A stretch of 64,000 bases of DNA. It comes from Physcia stellaris (taxonomy: Eukaryota > Ascomycota > Lecanoromycetes > Caliciales > Physciaceae). The translations under genes and the position numbers were made by a program. Location: positions 310,001 through 374,000 of the forward strand of contig JABSSW010000006.1 in NCBI GenBank assembly GCA_018902385.1, written 5' to 3'. Shown one piece after another: positions 1 to 11,007 of this stretch. Positions within the stretch are counted from its first letter, which is position 1, and each line of letters opens with the position of its first letter. Under the pieces are notes generated by a model. It saw nothing but the letters and a program-made list of their open reading frames with translations. It was not told the origin of the DNA and did not search any database.

Positions 1-109
1 GAGGGACATTCTTTTCTTTCACTTAGGCTCTTGGTATGGTTTATGCTAACATTGAGGTTTTTAGGAAGGATTTTCCATGAAGATGGCTCGTGAGGGTTTC
101 GTATGATGT

Positions 110-394
110 CTCAATCTCCTTACCACTTTTCCCCCGGGTTTGGAGAGCGACCTTGAGGACTACATACCCAAGTACACTGTCGCACGACTTGTTCCACCAG
201 ATAGCAGAGATACTGATACCATTTCTACTTTAGCAACGAAGGAAATGCAGGTTCATGCGACGACAACAACCGGGACGACCAATACAGCCGTGGCTGGGAA
301 CTATAACACTGGTTGGACAGCAGATATGAGCATTCTGGACAGAGGCATGGTCTCCTTGTTTGTGGCTGTTATAGTGGTATTTCTTAGTGGTTGA
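110..394 (+). CDS. C-terminal exon of an unknown, possibly membrane-anchored protein (partial)
   Basis: An open frame of about 90 codons ends at a TGA at 392-394 with a hydrophobic tail (FVAVIVVFLSG). The middle is rich in Thr (HATTTTGTTNTAV). A short Thr-rich stretch followed by a C-terminal hydrophobic segment is what GPI-anchored or tail-anchored fungal wall proteins show. No in-frame ATG opens it and an in-frame TGA lies at 104-106, so it would be a last exon whose upstream part is near or beyond the window edge. I do not recognise the family, and no acceptor site is clear enough to fix the exon start. Confidence 0.28.
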   Translation, partial: LNLLTTFPPGLESDLEDYIPKYTVARLVPPDSRDTDTISTLATKEMQVHATTTTGTTNTAVAGNYNTGWTADMSILDRGMVSLFVAVIVVFLSG

Positions 395-1337
395 GGTTCC
401 TAGTAAGTGGGATTAGGATGAGAAGGAGAGGGTGTATCTGGACTGTGCGACGCATATATTCTACAGAGCTACACGGAAGTAATGGACCGGAAAAAGCGTC
501 ATATCATTTCAGATCGAGGTCGATCTCATCGGCGGTCCTTCGATAAGACTTATCAAGTCAACTTTCACTTTACCATTCGAATTCTTGGATCCAGTTATTA
601 GACGAATATCAAGTGTTCGAGGCAAGATTCCCAGTGGGCTCCTCTTGTTCCTCTTCATCCTCAGCTTGATCTGCTTTGTAAGCTTCAAACATTACTTTCT
701 TTTATTCCCTCCCTCCATTTTCGGTAAAACACCACTTAGATAGGGCAAGTTTTGACACTCCAAAGCTGTCCGCCAGCTCAGAGGCAAAAGCAAGAAGACA
801 ATCCACTAGGAATATGGGAAGTATCAAATCGCCGATGTCGGCGAAGAAAGCCTGGACAACTCCCCGGTTAACATACTAGGCTGGGGTCCAGTAAGGGAGT
901 ACTCATAAATTTTGCAAAGCATCGAATCTAGAGTCAATAGTCAAGTCTTGTGAATGCGGTCACACAGGTGCTGTAGGAAGTACATGAACTGGCTGACGAT
1001 GACCTGTTTCTCATTTCTGGGAAGCTGCTAGGTTGACAGACTCTTAGTGTAAGTTATACAATGCTGTTACTCCTGATGTATGTTCACGAATATCACAGCC
1101 TTCCAATAATCTGACGCACATAAACAGAGAAAGAGAAGTAGCGCATTTGCATCGGTGATCATCATTAAAGAAACAGTAAGCATGACTCGACCTTATCAAT
1201 CCATTAGATTAACTTGCTTCGTTCCATCCCATCTAAACTAGTATCGAAATCCCATGCCCAATATTATTACACCACCCCCAACTCCAGTACCACCGCCCTC
1301 TCCACAGCACCAAATTTATCAATCATCTCACCTCCCC
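395..1337. other. Intergenic stretch, no gene seen
   Basis: No conserved frame is visible. The right end runs into a C-rich low-complexity tract. Confidence 0.4.
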
Positions 1338-1389
1338 TTACTCCCCCCCATCCCCCCCCTTCCTCCCCCCCTTCCTCCCCCTCCCCAAC
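1322..1389. repeat. C-rich low-complexity tract (G-rich on the minus strand)
   Basis: Long C runs (CCCCCCC-type) separated by TT or AT. On the minus strand this is a G-run ladder able to form G-quadruplexes. A G/T-rich tract of the opposite skew lies at about 1540-1740, so the small minus-strand gene between them sits at a switch in strand composition. Confidence 0.75.
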
Positions 1390-1541
1390 CCAACCTTCCG
1401 TCCGCCTTCAAACAAAGCCTCCTCAAGCGAATAAAGCACCACCTTCGCCCAAGTAGGACAGTTGCCGCAGAAGCCGTGGTAGCAGTAGTGGCACCCCATG
1501 CCGGAGCTTTGGGTGTGGCATTGGCAGCAGGACCAGGTCAT
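1338..1541 (-). CDS. Small cysteine-rich, putative zinc-binding protein
   Basis: The start of the frame reads W-S-C-C-Q-C, then six residues, then C-H-Y-C-Y-H-G-F-C-G-N-C. This W-x-C-x2-C ... C-x2-C-x-H-x2-C-x2-C spacing resembles small fungal proteins with a treble-clef or RING-like zinc knuckle, which usually carry a Trp before the first Cys. An ATG at 1539-1541 gives about 67 residues. The frame is also open upstream through C/A-rich DNA, so an earlier exon is possible. The tail after the Cys cluster is Gly/Lys-rich because it runs into the homopolymer tract, so the true end may lie in another exon. The function is unknown. The Cys pattern is direct evidence; the zinc binding is inferred. 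Confidence 0.42.
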   Translation of the reverse strand: MTWSCCQCHTQSSGMGCHYCYHGFCGNCPTWAKVVLYSLEEALFEGGRKVGLGRGRKGGRKGGDGGE

Positions 1542-1764
1542 TTTGGGATTGGAAGGGATGGGATGGGGTGTGTGTGTGGGAGTGGGGAGTGGGGGTTTTG
1601 GGTGTTTGGGTTGGAATGTGTTGGTTGGGGAGATTGTTGTGGTTTATGTTTTGGATTTTGTGTTTTGGATTGGAGGTTTGGGGTTTGAGCTGGGGGATTG
1701 TTGGTGAGAATGGGATTTGAGAGGTGGAGTTGGGGCTGTTATATAGTCTTTGGTGTGATGATGC

Positions 1765-1799
1765 TGTGATATGTGATATGTGATGTGTGATGTGTGATG
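1765..1799. repeat. 7-bp microsatellite TGTGATR x5
   Basis: Five consecutive units: two TGTGATA followed by three TGTGATG. It lies in non-coding DNA between the small Cys-rich gene and the BTB relic. Confidence 0.85.
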
Positions 1800-2147
1800 T
1801 GGGTTCTGTCAGTAGAGGACAAAGGCATTGTGGAGTGCGATTCTTTGTTGGCGGAAATTTGGGGGGGATATGATAGTTAGGACGTCTTTGTTAGGGATAG
1901 GGAACAATAGCATTGTTTATGAGGAAGGAAAAGCGCGTGTGTATGTGACGATGCTGTGATGGCGATAGACTCGGAAGATATAAGTGGATAGGGTTTGGGA
2001 ATAGACTAGAGAAGAACATAGGATGGTAAGAAAATTATTTCATGAACCGTATGCTTAAGTCTGAAGGGAGTAAGCCTCTTCAAGGAGTAGATTTTCGATA
2101 TACTCCATAGCTGCACAATGTCCAGAAAAACACAAGATACTAAAAGA

Positions 2148-2676
2148 TCAAAGTCTCTGTGAGAATGAACACGAAAACTGAAGCACATGGTTTCGTAGCT
2201 GTTGCCGAGCATAAATTTGAAATAATGTCTTCGGGCGTATTCGATAAAGGATCTCTATACCGCTTGACGATGGCAGCTTTCTGTGGATCAAGACAAGGCT
2301 AAAGCAAGTCGCGCAACCTTCAAGCTGGACCTTTGATACGAATAATACCTCCATTGATCGCTCAAAATCTAAGTGCTGGGGAGCACAAAGCAAATCTACA
2401 ACAAGAATTCCACACGGCGACCAAGTAGAATCCAATCTCTGACTCAAAAATAATCGTCTTGAATGAGATCACTGTTAAATTCCATGTAAGCCTGCTAAAA
2501 TTATTCAATGTTGCTGTCTTTGATTGTTCCGCTTGTCGTATCGAACTTTGTACGCGAGCAGCACCTCGGGAATAGTGAGGATTGTTCTCGAGAAGCTGTT
2601 GATGTACGTGAAAGATCCGAGGATCGAAAAGTCCAACAGTAACGCTGATGACTGGAGAAAAGTGGTATGACGACAT
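2148..2676 (-). pseudogene. Decayed BTB/POZ-domain gene
   Basis: From an ATG at 2674-2676 the frame reads SVTVG...FHVHQQLLENNPHYSR, which matches the opening of a fungal BTB domain (V-x-V-G, H-x-x-L, N-S-P-F-F in intact members). Further on, in another frame, LIHRKLPSSSGIEILYRI resembles the C-terminal flank of the same family (Y-x-NLPSSSGMRRLL). The middle part, expected to hold the conserved W-x-Y-T-G strand, is split over frames with stops, and I found no splice pair that restores one reading. BTB proteins are usually substrate adaptors for cullin-3 ligases; this copy is probably dead. Confidence 0.5.
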
Positions 2677-3286
2677 GCTGCTAGTATGTTTGTGTAACTG
2701 AGGTTTTCCGTGGAGATGCGAGTCCGCAGTTGTTGAACTTCACGAAAACCGAGACTGTGGGGTGGAAATTGCTGGGTGTGCTGCTTAAGGGTGCGTGAGA
2801 GCGAGAATTATATAAGATGAAGCAGTATAACGCTAATATATCTGTAACGGTGAGTCTCCCTTGTCTTGTGTTATACGTGAAACCGATGACTGAAAAATAG
2901 CTTTTCCAAAAAGTGAAAATATTGAGGTGAGGATGGAGAGATCAGATGCAATTCCATGCCGACTTACCAGACAAAAGGACACAACGGTAGTTAGAGCTAG
3001 GTAGTATCAGTATTGCAACCCAATTTAAAAAACCAGATCCGAAGCTTCAACTCCCTGGCATCAGAAACACCAGGCTCACTTAATTCTCACAATCACATAT
3101 CATCGAAGTCACATTTCGAAGCAAAGGAAAACATTCGCCGTAAGATGCATCAAAAACCTTAATATATATCAATCCTCATCGAGCCAAAGCTCCCAGCATC
3201 GTCGGCAATCTACCCCAGTGGAGTACAAATATGCCACATGGACTGCCCAATAGACAGCTCAAAATCCAGCGATGTCTCCACACCCC
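2677..3286. other. Intergenic stretch, no gene seen
   Basis: AT-richer DNA between the BTB relic and the 55-residue gene. Nothing coding was supported. Confidence 0.4.
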
Positions 3287-3454
3287 CTACTCGCTCCCAG
3301 TCTTAGCCTCCTTACTCGGCGCCTTCGAGCCCTCAGTAGAAGTCTCCTTCGCACTGTTCGTCTTCTTGACGACTTTGTAGCCGTTATCCTGCATGTACTC
3401 CTTGTCGCCCGAGAGAGGGGCGTAGTAGTTGAAGTTCCCCTTTGTTTCAGGCAT
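3287..3454 (-). CDS. Small conserved-looking protein of 55 residues
   Basis: An ATG at 3452-3454 opens a 55-residue frame beginning MPETKGNFNYYAPLSGDK and ending in a Lys/Ser/Glu-rich tail. The compact aromatic N-terminus followed by a charged, Ala/Lys-rich, probably disordered tail looks like small soluble fungal proteins, and I have an impression of similar GNFNYYAPLSGDK starts in other ascomycetes. The frame is open for 42 more codons upstream, but that part is low-complexity Pro/Lys and I treat it as 5' leader. No domain or function is recognised. The upstream ATG at 3580 is an alternative. Confidence 0.55.
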   Translation of the reverse strand: MPETKGNFNYYAPLSGDKEYMQDNGYKVVKKTNSAKETSTEGSKAPSKEAKTGSE

Positions 3455-5118
3455 GTTTGAGGATTTTCGGTGGTGCGCTTTGTCTTTTGGGGGTTTTTTG
3501 GGTTGGATTTTTGGGATTTGGGGGTTGACGAGTTGGAGAATTTGAGAGCTGGGGGGTGTGTTTGGGCAGGGATGGAACACGAGCTGTTCGGGAAGAAAGT
3601 TGATATACTTGGGAGTTGGAGGGAGAGACGAGTGCTGGATAAAGAGGTGGATGAGGCGTTGTTAGCGGATGTGCTGGCTTTGCGGGATGGCGTATATGAC
3701 GATAAAGAATTCGTTGTTTGGGGTTTGGCACTAGTACTGATATTGCGCTTTGTTCGATGTTATCCGAGTCTAAGTTGTTGGGGTATCGTCTTTCGGTCGC
3801 ATTTCTTTGTCGACGGAATACTGCTGGCTACACAGCTTCGAGGGACGCTCAGTAATTTCTTTGACAGCCAGAGAAGCACACCTGCTTGTAGTAATATTGG
3901 CTACTGGGTACGAGATACTGCCAACTCCGTATTTTGGTCATTACTGTGGGGTCTTGGGCTCCAAATGCACTAATAGTCAATAGGTAAAGCATGCGACCCT
4001 GGTGAACATCCGCTAGAACAGCAGACCGGAATATATGGAGCGATATGAAGCTAGAAAGAGACCTCGCGACCACGACTCAGGAGCTCTTTGTGTTACAGAC
4101 AAAGACAGCAGAATATTGTCGTTAATTTCCTGAGACAGTGGAACAGACACAGCAGCAGAAAATCCATACAGAGCATACTATCTACATTTTCGAAGTCTTA
4201 GACAGACATGCTAGAGCAAGATACATTATCCATCATGGAAGTCCATCCATATGACCCGTTACCGACGGCAGAGAGATTCAGTGGTATATATTCCGAGGAA
4301 GCACGCATCTTTATCACTTCTCTCTTATCGTGGAAGCTATGATCAGTCAGAAAATTCTAGAAACACGGGCTCTCCTAACTGACACTTTCCAATAATCACA
4401 CTGACCGTTAGTTATAGTGTATATCATTTTTACACCCGTCAGCTCGTAGCAAAAAAAGTATCTATAAAGGACGTATTTAGCCTCTCCTGGCTTGTAATTA
4501 TCTTGATGTATCTTATTGCAGGCGCAGCAACGATGCCGGCGTTCTATGGGATTACTATCATTCGAATCATTCAATGCACTGCGGAGGGTGACACTTCACA
4601 ATCCGCGCCTAGGGTATTCCGGTAGCGGAGCGCTCTAAGGGCAATTCCACGGCTCGCTTCGGCTAAAAACGTCGCTGTGTGCTACCTAGGATCAAAGTGC
4701 CATACTAGTGCATTGGATAAGATGTGATGGTTGACTGAAAGCTCTGGTGTGTGTCGTCATGGTCGTAAAAGTGTAGAACATGAGACGAAGCTTAGTGGGA
4801 GATCAGATAGTCGTCCATAACCATCCTTACAGATAACAGGCGTGTGAAAAGTAATAGCTCTCGTGATATCGCAGAGACAGAGACCGGAGTGATGGATACA
4901 AACTGACCATCTGAGTGGTGCTTTCTTAGACGTCACAATTGTTCCTAGAACAAGGACTCAGTCACTCATCACTTCAAAGCTGATACTTAAATCAGACCTA
5001 AGTGCCTTGTCTTTATGAACTCACTTCCAACAACAACAGCCCGAATCCTGGCAGTATTCTCGATCTTTAATCTGAACCCCCTAAAACCGAACAACAATTC
5101 AACAGAGATACAGCAAAC
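3455..5118. other. Gene-poor stretch with one MITE-like copy
   Basis: Apart from the short inverted-repeat element at 4572-4715 no supported gene was found. A minus-strand frame at 4347-4574 has a few Cys but overlaps the element and looks accidental. Confidence 0.4.
4572..4715. mobile_element. MITE-like element, copy 1 (144 bp)
   Basis: The ends form a perfect 9-bp inverted repeat, CAATGCACT and AGTGCATTG. The interior is clearly related to a second copy at about 36323-36461: blocks such as GTAGCGGAGCGCTCTAAGGG here match GCAGCGAAACGCTTTAGGGG there, and AAAGTGCCATACTAGTGC matches AAAGTGCCACACCAATGC. Many differences are transitions. There is no coding capacity. The family is unknown and no clear target-site duplication is visible. 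Confidence 0.6.
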
Positions 5119-5711
5119 ATGTGCTACCGCGAGGTGGTCGTGTACAAGGACTGCTTGCACCCCAAGACTGGCACAGAGACAGTCATACTTTGCAGCCACG
5201 GACTCAATCCGACTACGGATTGCTGTAACCTGAGATTCATTGATGTTCGGCCAGTCTATCACGACAAGCCATCTTACTGCCCACAATGTTACCGCGAAAA
5301 AGTAAGTCACCAAGCATATTTGCTACCTTTTCTGATGTTATACTTCACAGCTAAGGTACTCGGCACCGAAGCATTGTAACTTGCCTTTAAAGGAACTTGC
5401 TGACATTCTCATCTTCGCAGGAGCGCGACATCTTTGCAAAGGCGGACTCTACCGTTCGCGAACTCCACTCCGAGATTCAAGACAAGAAGAATTTTCAAGC
5501 CCATGTAGAGCGGAAATATCGCATCAAATTCGAGGCCGACAAGGACAAGCCGCAGCTTCTAGAGGCCGCTATCACCAAATATGAAAAGTTGGCTGCGGAT
5601 ATCGTGTCGTGGATTGCGGAGAGTGAACAAAAGGTCGTTAAGACCTACGACGAGCGGGAGCGGCAGCTCAAGGCGTTTCGTGATACGCAGGGTGTCTGGG
5701 GTGACGGGTGA
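5119..5711 (+). CDS. Hypothetical protein, two exons, 157 residues
   Basis: Exon 1 (5119-5301, 61 codons) is joined to exon 2 (5421-5711) across a 119-bp intron with a GTAAGT donor and TTCGCAG acceptor, phase 0. The N-terminal part carries paired cysteines (D-C-L-H-P, L-C-S-H, D-C-C-N, Y-C-P-Q-C-Y) that could bind zinc. The C-terminal part (about residues 70-150) is charged and helical, with AAITKYEKLAADIVSWIAES, likely a coiled coil. The layout, a small Cys/His knuckle followed by a helix, is common among uncharacterised fungal proteins. The exon model is well supported by splice signals and frame; the function is unknown. Confidence 0.7.
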
Positions 5712-6796
5712 AGTGGTGTTGTAATTGGGATGTGGGGGATGTGTTGAAGTTGTTTGTGATTGAGGAATACCTTCCTGTGTATGGTTCCACATACAGATAG
5801 GTTGTACGGTTGGGTAGTAGGGTGCTTGCTGGTGTAGACTCCGGGGTCTACTCATAGATTTCCCCAGTGAGAAGTAGATAGAGAAATTAATGTGTCCAAT
5901 CGGCAGACCCTATCGAAGGCTTCTCGGGAAATAGCGTGAAGTATCGTTGATGCATCGATTTCATGTCGCTGCCTGAACGTGAGAGTACTAGTACCACTTT
6001 CGCGGTACTTACCACCAGCAAACTTAATTCCGCCAATATGATATCACATACTCTGTATTCACCGTTGAGGATGTTTTTTTCTTCAAACGAGGAATGATAA
6101 TAAGGACTCACGTCTCAACTGCTCACGTACTTCGCTCAAACACCCTTCGCCCATAATACTGTAAAAAGGTCCTCTTATTTACAAGACACCCAGGGTCCTG
6201 GCCTTAGGGAACAAGGATGCGAGCGGATAAAGCTGAAGCCGTTGTTCTCATCTCGGAGCAGGATTGGGGACACATGATGGTGGTTAAAGAGCGAATTGAT
6301 CGGGAAAGAGCGCGGGTGATGGGAGGGAGAGCGAAAGAGAACGATCTTCCGGCAAGAATGTTCTTGAACTTGGTAATGATGTCCCAACGTCAACGAGAAA
6401 GGTTAGCGATTGAGTAAGGTAATATGGTTGTGTGTAAAATTGGTTGTGTCAAACGTGACGGTGGGTTGATCAATGGTAGCATCGGTCTGGCGAAAGTGCG
6501 ATAAGCATGGGTTTTCGCGTCGTGCAATGTTTTTTTGAAGTGTCGCCTGTCCTTCAAATGAGAGGAATAGCCGGAAACCTCGCATCTTTTGATATTGGAG
6601 TAAGGGTCAAGTTGTGGTAGCTTGGTCTCCTTGCCGGCAACTCTTGGCCAGCTAGCTACATTACATTACGACCACCGGTAATAATCTCAAGGAGTCAGAT
6701 TCAGAGACACGTGAATATTTTTCTTGTAGCTTCGGGTTCTAGTAATTACTCAGCAATACGATATTTCCAAAGTACGAGATACTTGCTATTTTCATC
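5712..6796. other. Intergenic stretch, no gene firmly seen
   Basis: A plus-strand frame at 6217-6417 (ending MMSQRQRERLAIE) could be an exon of something, but has no partner and no recognisable domain. Confidence 0.35.
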
Positions 6797-8379
6797 TTAT
6801 TGCTGTGAGCCAGTAGTATCCTTCCGCGGCACAGGTATGGGGTTCCCTCTCCAAGGTGACATCTCAACAGCCAGGCCATCAGCGTAGGAAATACCCAAGG
6901 TATGGGAGGTTTCAAAGCCTCCCTTTTCCAGGTCATCCGACGGGGTATGATAAGCTCCGTCGGGAAATTCAAGGCTCTGGTAATATCTTAAGACCCTTCT
7001 CTCCAGCTCCATGGATTTGGTGGGTAATCTTTTCCCGGCAGCCTCCACGTTTTGGATTATTGCGCTCGGGCTTCTGATCCGTGACATCTTATTTACTTTA
7101 TTAGTGTTAGGAGTAGAAGCTGGTCTCTTATCGAGGGTATTACGAGGGCTGGCGGGCAATCTGCATGGCGTCTCAACGTCGGCTGATTTTCGGCGGTTGG
7201 TTGGGTGAAAGGAGGATTTGAGTGTCGAACCAAAGATGAACTTACTACTCCTAGGTTGAGCGTTCGTCGTTGGGGTTTCTGGTGAGGTTGTCCACTTGGA
7301 CCATGTACTCCGAAGGTATGAAGTGGGAACTTTTTTGAAGCCCTTGGTAGCTAGGGAAGAGATAGCAGGGAGGCAAATGCTGACTGTCGCAACAGCTGGT
7401 TCGAGCATGAACATTATCGAGGGAGTAGTTGAATTCCCTATCCCCCGTGTCAGACTGGTTGCACATCAATCGGGTCAATAGACATCAGAGGTCCGCAAAG
7501 AGCGGCTTCGAGACGCATTTCTCATCAAGGCCTTGGGGACTTACAAGTAATATCATCGATTCCGTCACTAGGTACTGACAGAATGGCCTGAAGCCGCAGG
7601 ATCGTGACTACTATCACGCTGAACTTGGTCAGAGAGTTGAACGACTACTACCTGTGTTTCAGGCTTACAAATATCCCAGAAGGAAATTCGCGGTGAGCGC
7701 GACCTTCTTCGTCTTCTTGATCTGAAGTTTCCACAGCATTGGCACAGGTAGCAGGAGCAACAGAAGATCAACGAAGAAATTCGGAGCCGTCACACCGATG
7801 AATGTTCCGTAAAAGCTATAACAATGTCCAGGTATGGAGAAGTCGAATTGCTTTTTGACTGGTGTACAATAGAAGATTGCGAGTACTGTAATGGCGATAA
7901 ACCAGGCGATTAATATCGCCATGGTGATCCATAGTGCAATCCTGAACCGTCGCTCCTTTCCAAAGATCCGATGATAGAAGAGTACAACAGAAGTACGGAT
8001 GATCGTAATACCAGTGTCGTAGATGACTTCTGCGGCTAGAAGGATCTCCTGGCCCTTTTTCGGCTGGACACCAGGTGCCCAGATATGGTGCCCAAGGCCA
8101 ACATCTACCCATCCGAGCTCCAACGCTATCAAAGCCCATGTAAAGGGCTAAGTAAGACAAGCCATCAGTAATATTCAACGGGCTCGGCGTGGTTCATCTC
8201 ACCAGAGATATGAGTATGGTCCAATCGTCCCACCATAATCCAGCTTTGAACACTGTTCTTGACCAGCAACGAAGGGCGACTGCAACGGTGGTGAAAGCAA
8301 TCGCACCAGCCGCGACGCCTATAACCCATGGACCTCTATCTTCACCGACTGTCCGCTGGATGTTGGCGTAGTTGGCCAT
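6797..8379 (-). CDS. Fungal rhodopsin-like seven-helix integral membrane protein (456 residues)
   Basis: Four exons join in frame: 8379-8203, 8147-7669, 7618-7545 and 7437-6797 (donors GTGAGA, GTAAGC, GTAAGT). The product has the family layout: helix 1 near residues 18-38, R-C-W-S-R and D-D-W cytoplasmic motifs, PFTWALIALELGWVDVGLGHH, the helix with IIRTSVVLFYHRIF, an F-Y-C-T-P loop, NFFVDLLLLLLPVPMLWKLQ, then TWNSTTPSIMFMLEPAVATVSICLPA as helix 7. A polar tail of about 180 residues follows. Such proteins (rhodopsin domain, PTH11-related in the wide sense) sit in the plasma membrane and are often expanded in plant-associated fungi. No ligand can be inferred. A second member lies at 15981-17332 on the same strand. 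Confidence 0.85.
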
Positions 8380-9373
8380 GTCATCAGCCTAGGTAATTGC
8401 GACGACAATAATTTATAAGCACGGAGTCAGCTGCCTGGAGACACTCTTGGTTGTATTTGTGAGATCGCGGGATTTGCGTCCGATCCGACAATGTGATCAT
8501 CTATCGTGGCGTGTCCTGCAGCTGGATGACTCGCCACAAAAGAACGCAGGGTCTGCGTAGATAGCCTGTAAATCGCATTTCTTTTGTTCGAAGTACATTT
8601 CTGAAGATATGCATGATGTGGACCATCTTCTGCTATATGATCGGGACCTACGAGCGTCTGCGGAAAAACAACCTCAAAGTGGGGGAGCATGGTGTTCCCA
8701 ACGTGCCACGCCGTGTGATACCCAGAACGACCGACAGTCAATCTACCCCTGTCCCGCACTTTGTCTGAAGGGTGTGTGCAATGGAAAAGGCAAATAATGG
8801 CGGATCAGTCCGTAAGGGTTCCAATAACTGTTCAAGCTTGCGGTGGCCGCTTGTTGAGAGATGGAAAGCTCTTGTTACGCCACTGAGTCCCTAGCTTCTC
8901 AAGCCATGAAGCAAAGTCTCTGTATGATCCATCAGTAGCGTGGCTACCATACTATGCTATTCGACCTACCGATGTGCATACCCACGGGAGAAGGGGCGAG
9001 CCGAACGCTTAATGGGTCCTTTCATCAACTAAGGAGAGGCCTGCTGGCGAAGGATGGAGATAAGCTGAGTGACGTACTGGTCTAGCGAAAAGGGCCGAAG
9101 TTGTACTGCTGTGATTGGTGGTTTCATGAAGAGTCGATGCTGTGCCTCGAGAGCTGCATCACGTTCATGTTGCTTTTTTGCGAATAGACAGGAGATCGCC
9201 ATTGAAGGCACGGCGGAACGTGAAACCGCAGTTTTTATTTTTGGGGATGTGGACCAGATCTTACTTTCCGGAGAACTGGATGGGAAGAAATGGAGATGGA
9301 AGCTACTCTCGTTGTCGTTGGCCAATGAGATGATGATACTCAGTTCTTGGCGCCTGAGTCAGCTCTCAACTCG

Positions 9374-9401
9374 CCTGAACCCTGAACCCTGAACCCTCAA
9401 C
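9374..9401. repeat. 7-bp repeat CCTGAAC x3 plus one variant
   Basis: Three CCTGAAC units and one CCTCAAC. It resembles but is not the fungal telomere unit CCCTAA. Confidence 0.75.
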
Positions 9402-10875
9402 CCCGTTACCCCAGCCCTCAACTTCCACCTCGTTGAATTTCACTCGTCGCTTCACTCGGAGAAGCTCCTTCCTTTCTTCTTCTGAAAATTTACTTTGCGT
9501 TTTGAGAGTTCGAATATTGTAGCAGAAAGATCACTGAGAAGCTCCTTGTCCACCCTTTATGAAAATCGCACGAATGGCCATGATAATTTTGCCCCTTCAG
9601 TCCCCCTCCTTCGGCCTTTCGGCCTCAGAACAGGCCCAACTGCGCAAAGGATCCATATCACCCCAAATGCCGCGAAGCAGACCTCACACCCTCTGGGAGA
9701 TCTGAAAAGGGTATCTGGAGGGTGTCATCGTCCCCCGCAGTGCAGGCCCACAATAGACGGGAAATTTGCTTTTGATCTATCCGTCGATCGCTGATGTGGC
9801 GTTGAGGCCCAGCTGCACACGAATAAGGGCGAGCCTCAGACTGCCACACGTCGTCTCAACTCTACAAAGCCGGAACTGGAAAATGGCATGGCCGTTGCTT
9901 TTTTCGCAGCATTACAACAGCAAATGCACAAGGGCTATCTTATCTTCTATGAAAAAGGGGGTTGCTAGGGAAGAAAAGGCAGGAACGAACTCTCACATTG
10001 AATATGTTGCTCTCATTCCACTAAAGGGTCGTCATTGCTTGTCAGCAATATTGTCGCCGGCAATATTGTCGCTTATTTTTGCTGACCTTGTGCATCATCT
10101 CGGATTCTCGTTCACCCTTCGAAGTCATCCATAATGAGCAGCCTTCCCGCACTAGGTGCTAAGGTAACATACATGATGTCGCCCGACATAACTGCATAAC
10201 TCTATGATGTTGCTCATATGCGCGTAGCTATCCTTCCATAATATAATATAGCCCGCCAATCTTGACAAAGCGACCGCTTCACTGAGGTTCTCAGTCTTGC
10301 GATCCGAACTAGGAAAAGTTTCAGTTCAGTGGTTTGACATTAGGCTCGCTTGCACTTACTAGAGGGACAGGCTTCACCATGGATGCCATGTCAGATCTTT
10401 CGTTTCAATCTAGCTAAAGAGGTCAGGGAATCTGGAGCTTCCTCTATCAGTATTTGACTGTGTCTCGAAGGGGTAGTGTACTGTTTTGCTGTCCAATTTT
10501 CAGGTGGCGCATTTTCTTGGTTCAAGATCTTGCAAAGGACAGTCCATGGCTCCGCTGTTCCCTATTGCGACGAAGGCAGCTTTGATTGTTTTCGCTTCGA
10601 GTTTCAATCCACTCGTGCATAATGTTATGCCACGGAAAGAAAAAAAAAGTTCCAGAGAAGATTGCTCACCTCAAGGATAGGCAGCACCGAGCATTGTCCG
10701 TCATCCGCTTCTTACCTCTACGTCACATCTCTACAAGGTATTGATGATACTTTTCCTGATGTCCCAGCTCCACAACTCTGCCTGACTTTCGGTGAGTTAT
10801 TTTCACATGTTTCAGTCATCATCAGGTTATCTATACACTTTTTCTATGGACTCTATGTACACGGCACCCGCTTTC

Positions 10876-11007
10876 ACATCATTCTCGTTGCCGAGGACAT
10901 TCAACTCATCATGGCTTCATGAAAGTGCCGGAACATGAAAATTAAGCCGCCAGCTTCCACACAATATTCGTTGCCGGGGAAACGAAACTCATTATGGCTT
11001 CATGTAA
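10876..11007. repeat. Imperfect direct repeat, about 50 bp, period 82
   Basis: The segment around TTCTCGTTGCCGAGGACA (10876-10925) recurs as ATTCGTTGCCGGGGAAAC (10958-11007). Both end in CTCATNATGGCTTCATG followed by AAAGT or TAAGT. Confidence 0.65.

Noticed and set aside
4347-4574. Small Cys-containing protein on the minus strand
   Set aside because: Overlaps the end of a MITE-like element and the Cys spacing fits no known knuckle.
9374-9401. Interstitial telomere
   Set aside because: The unit is CCTGAAC, not CCCTAA, and there are only four copies.
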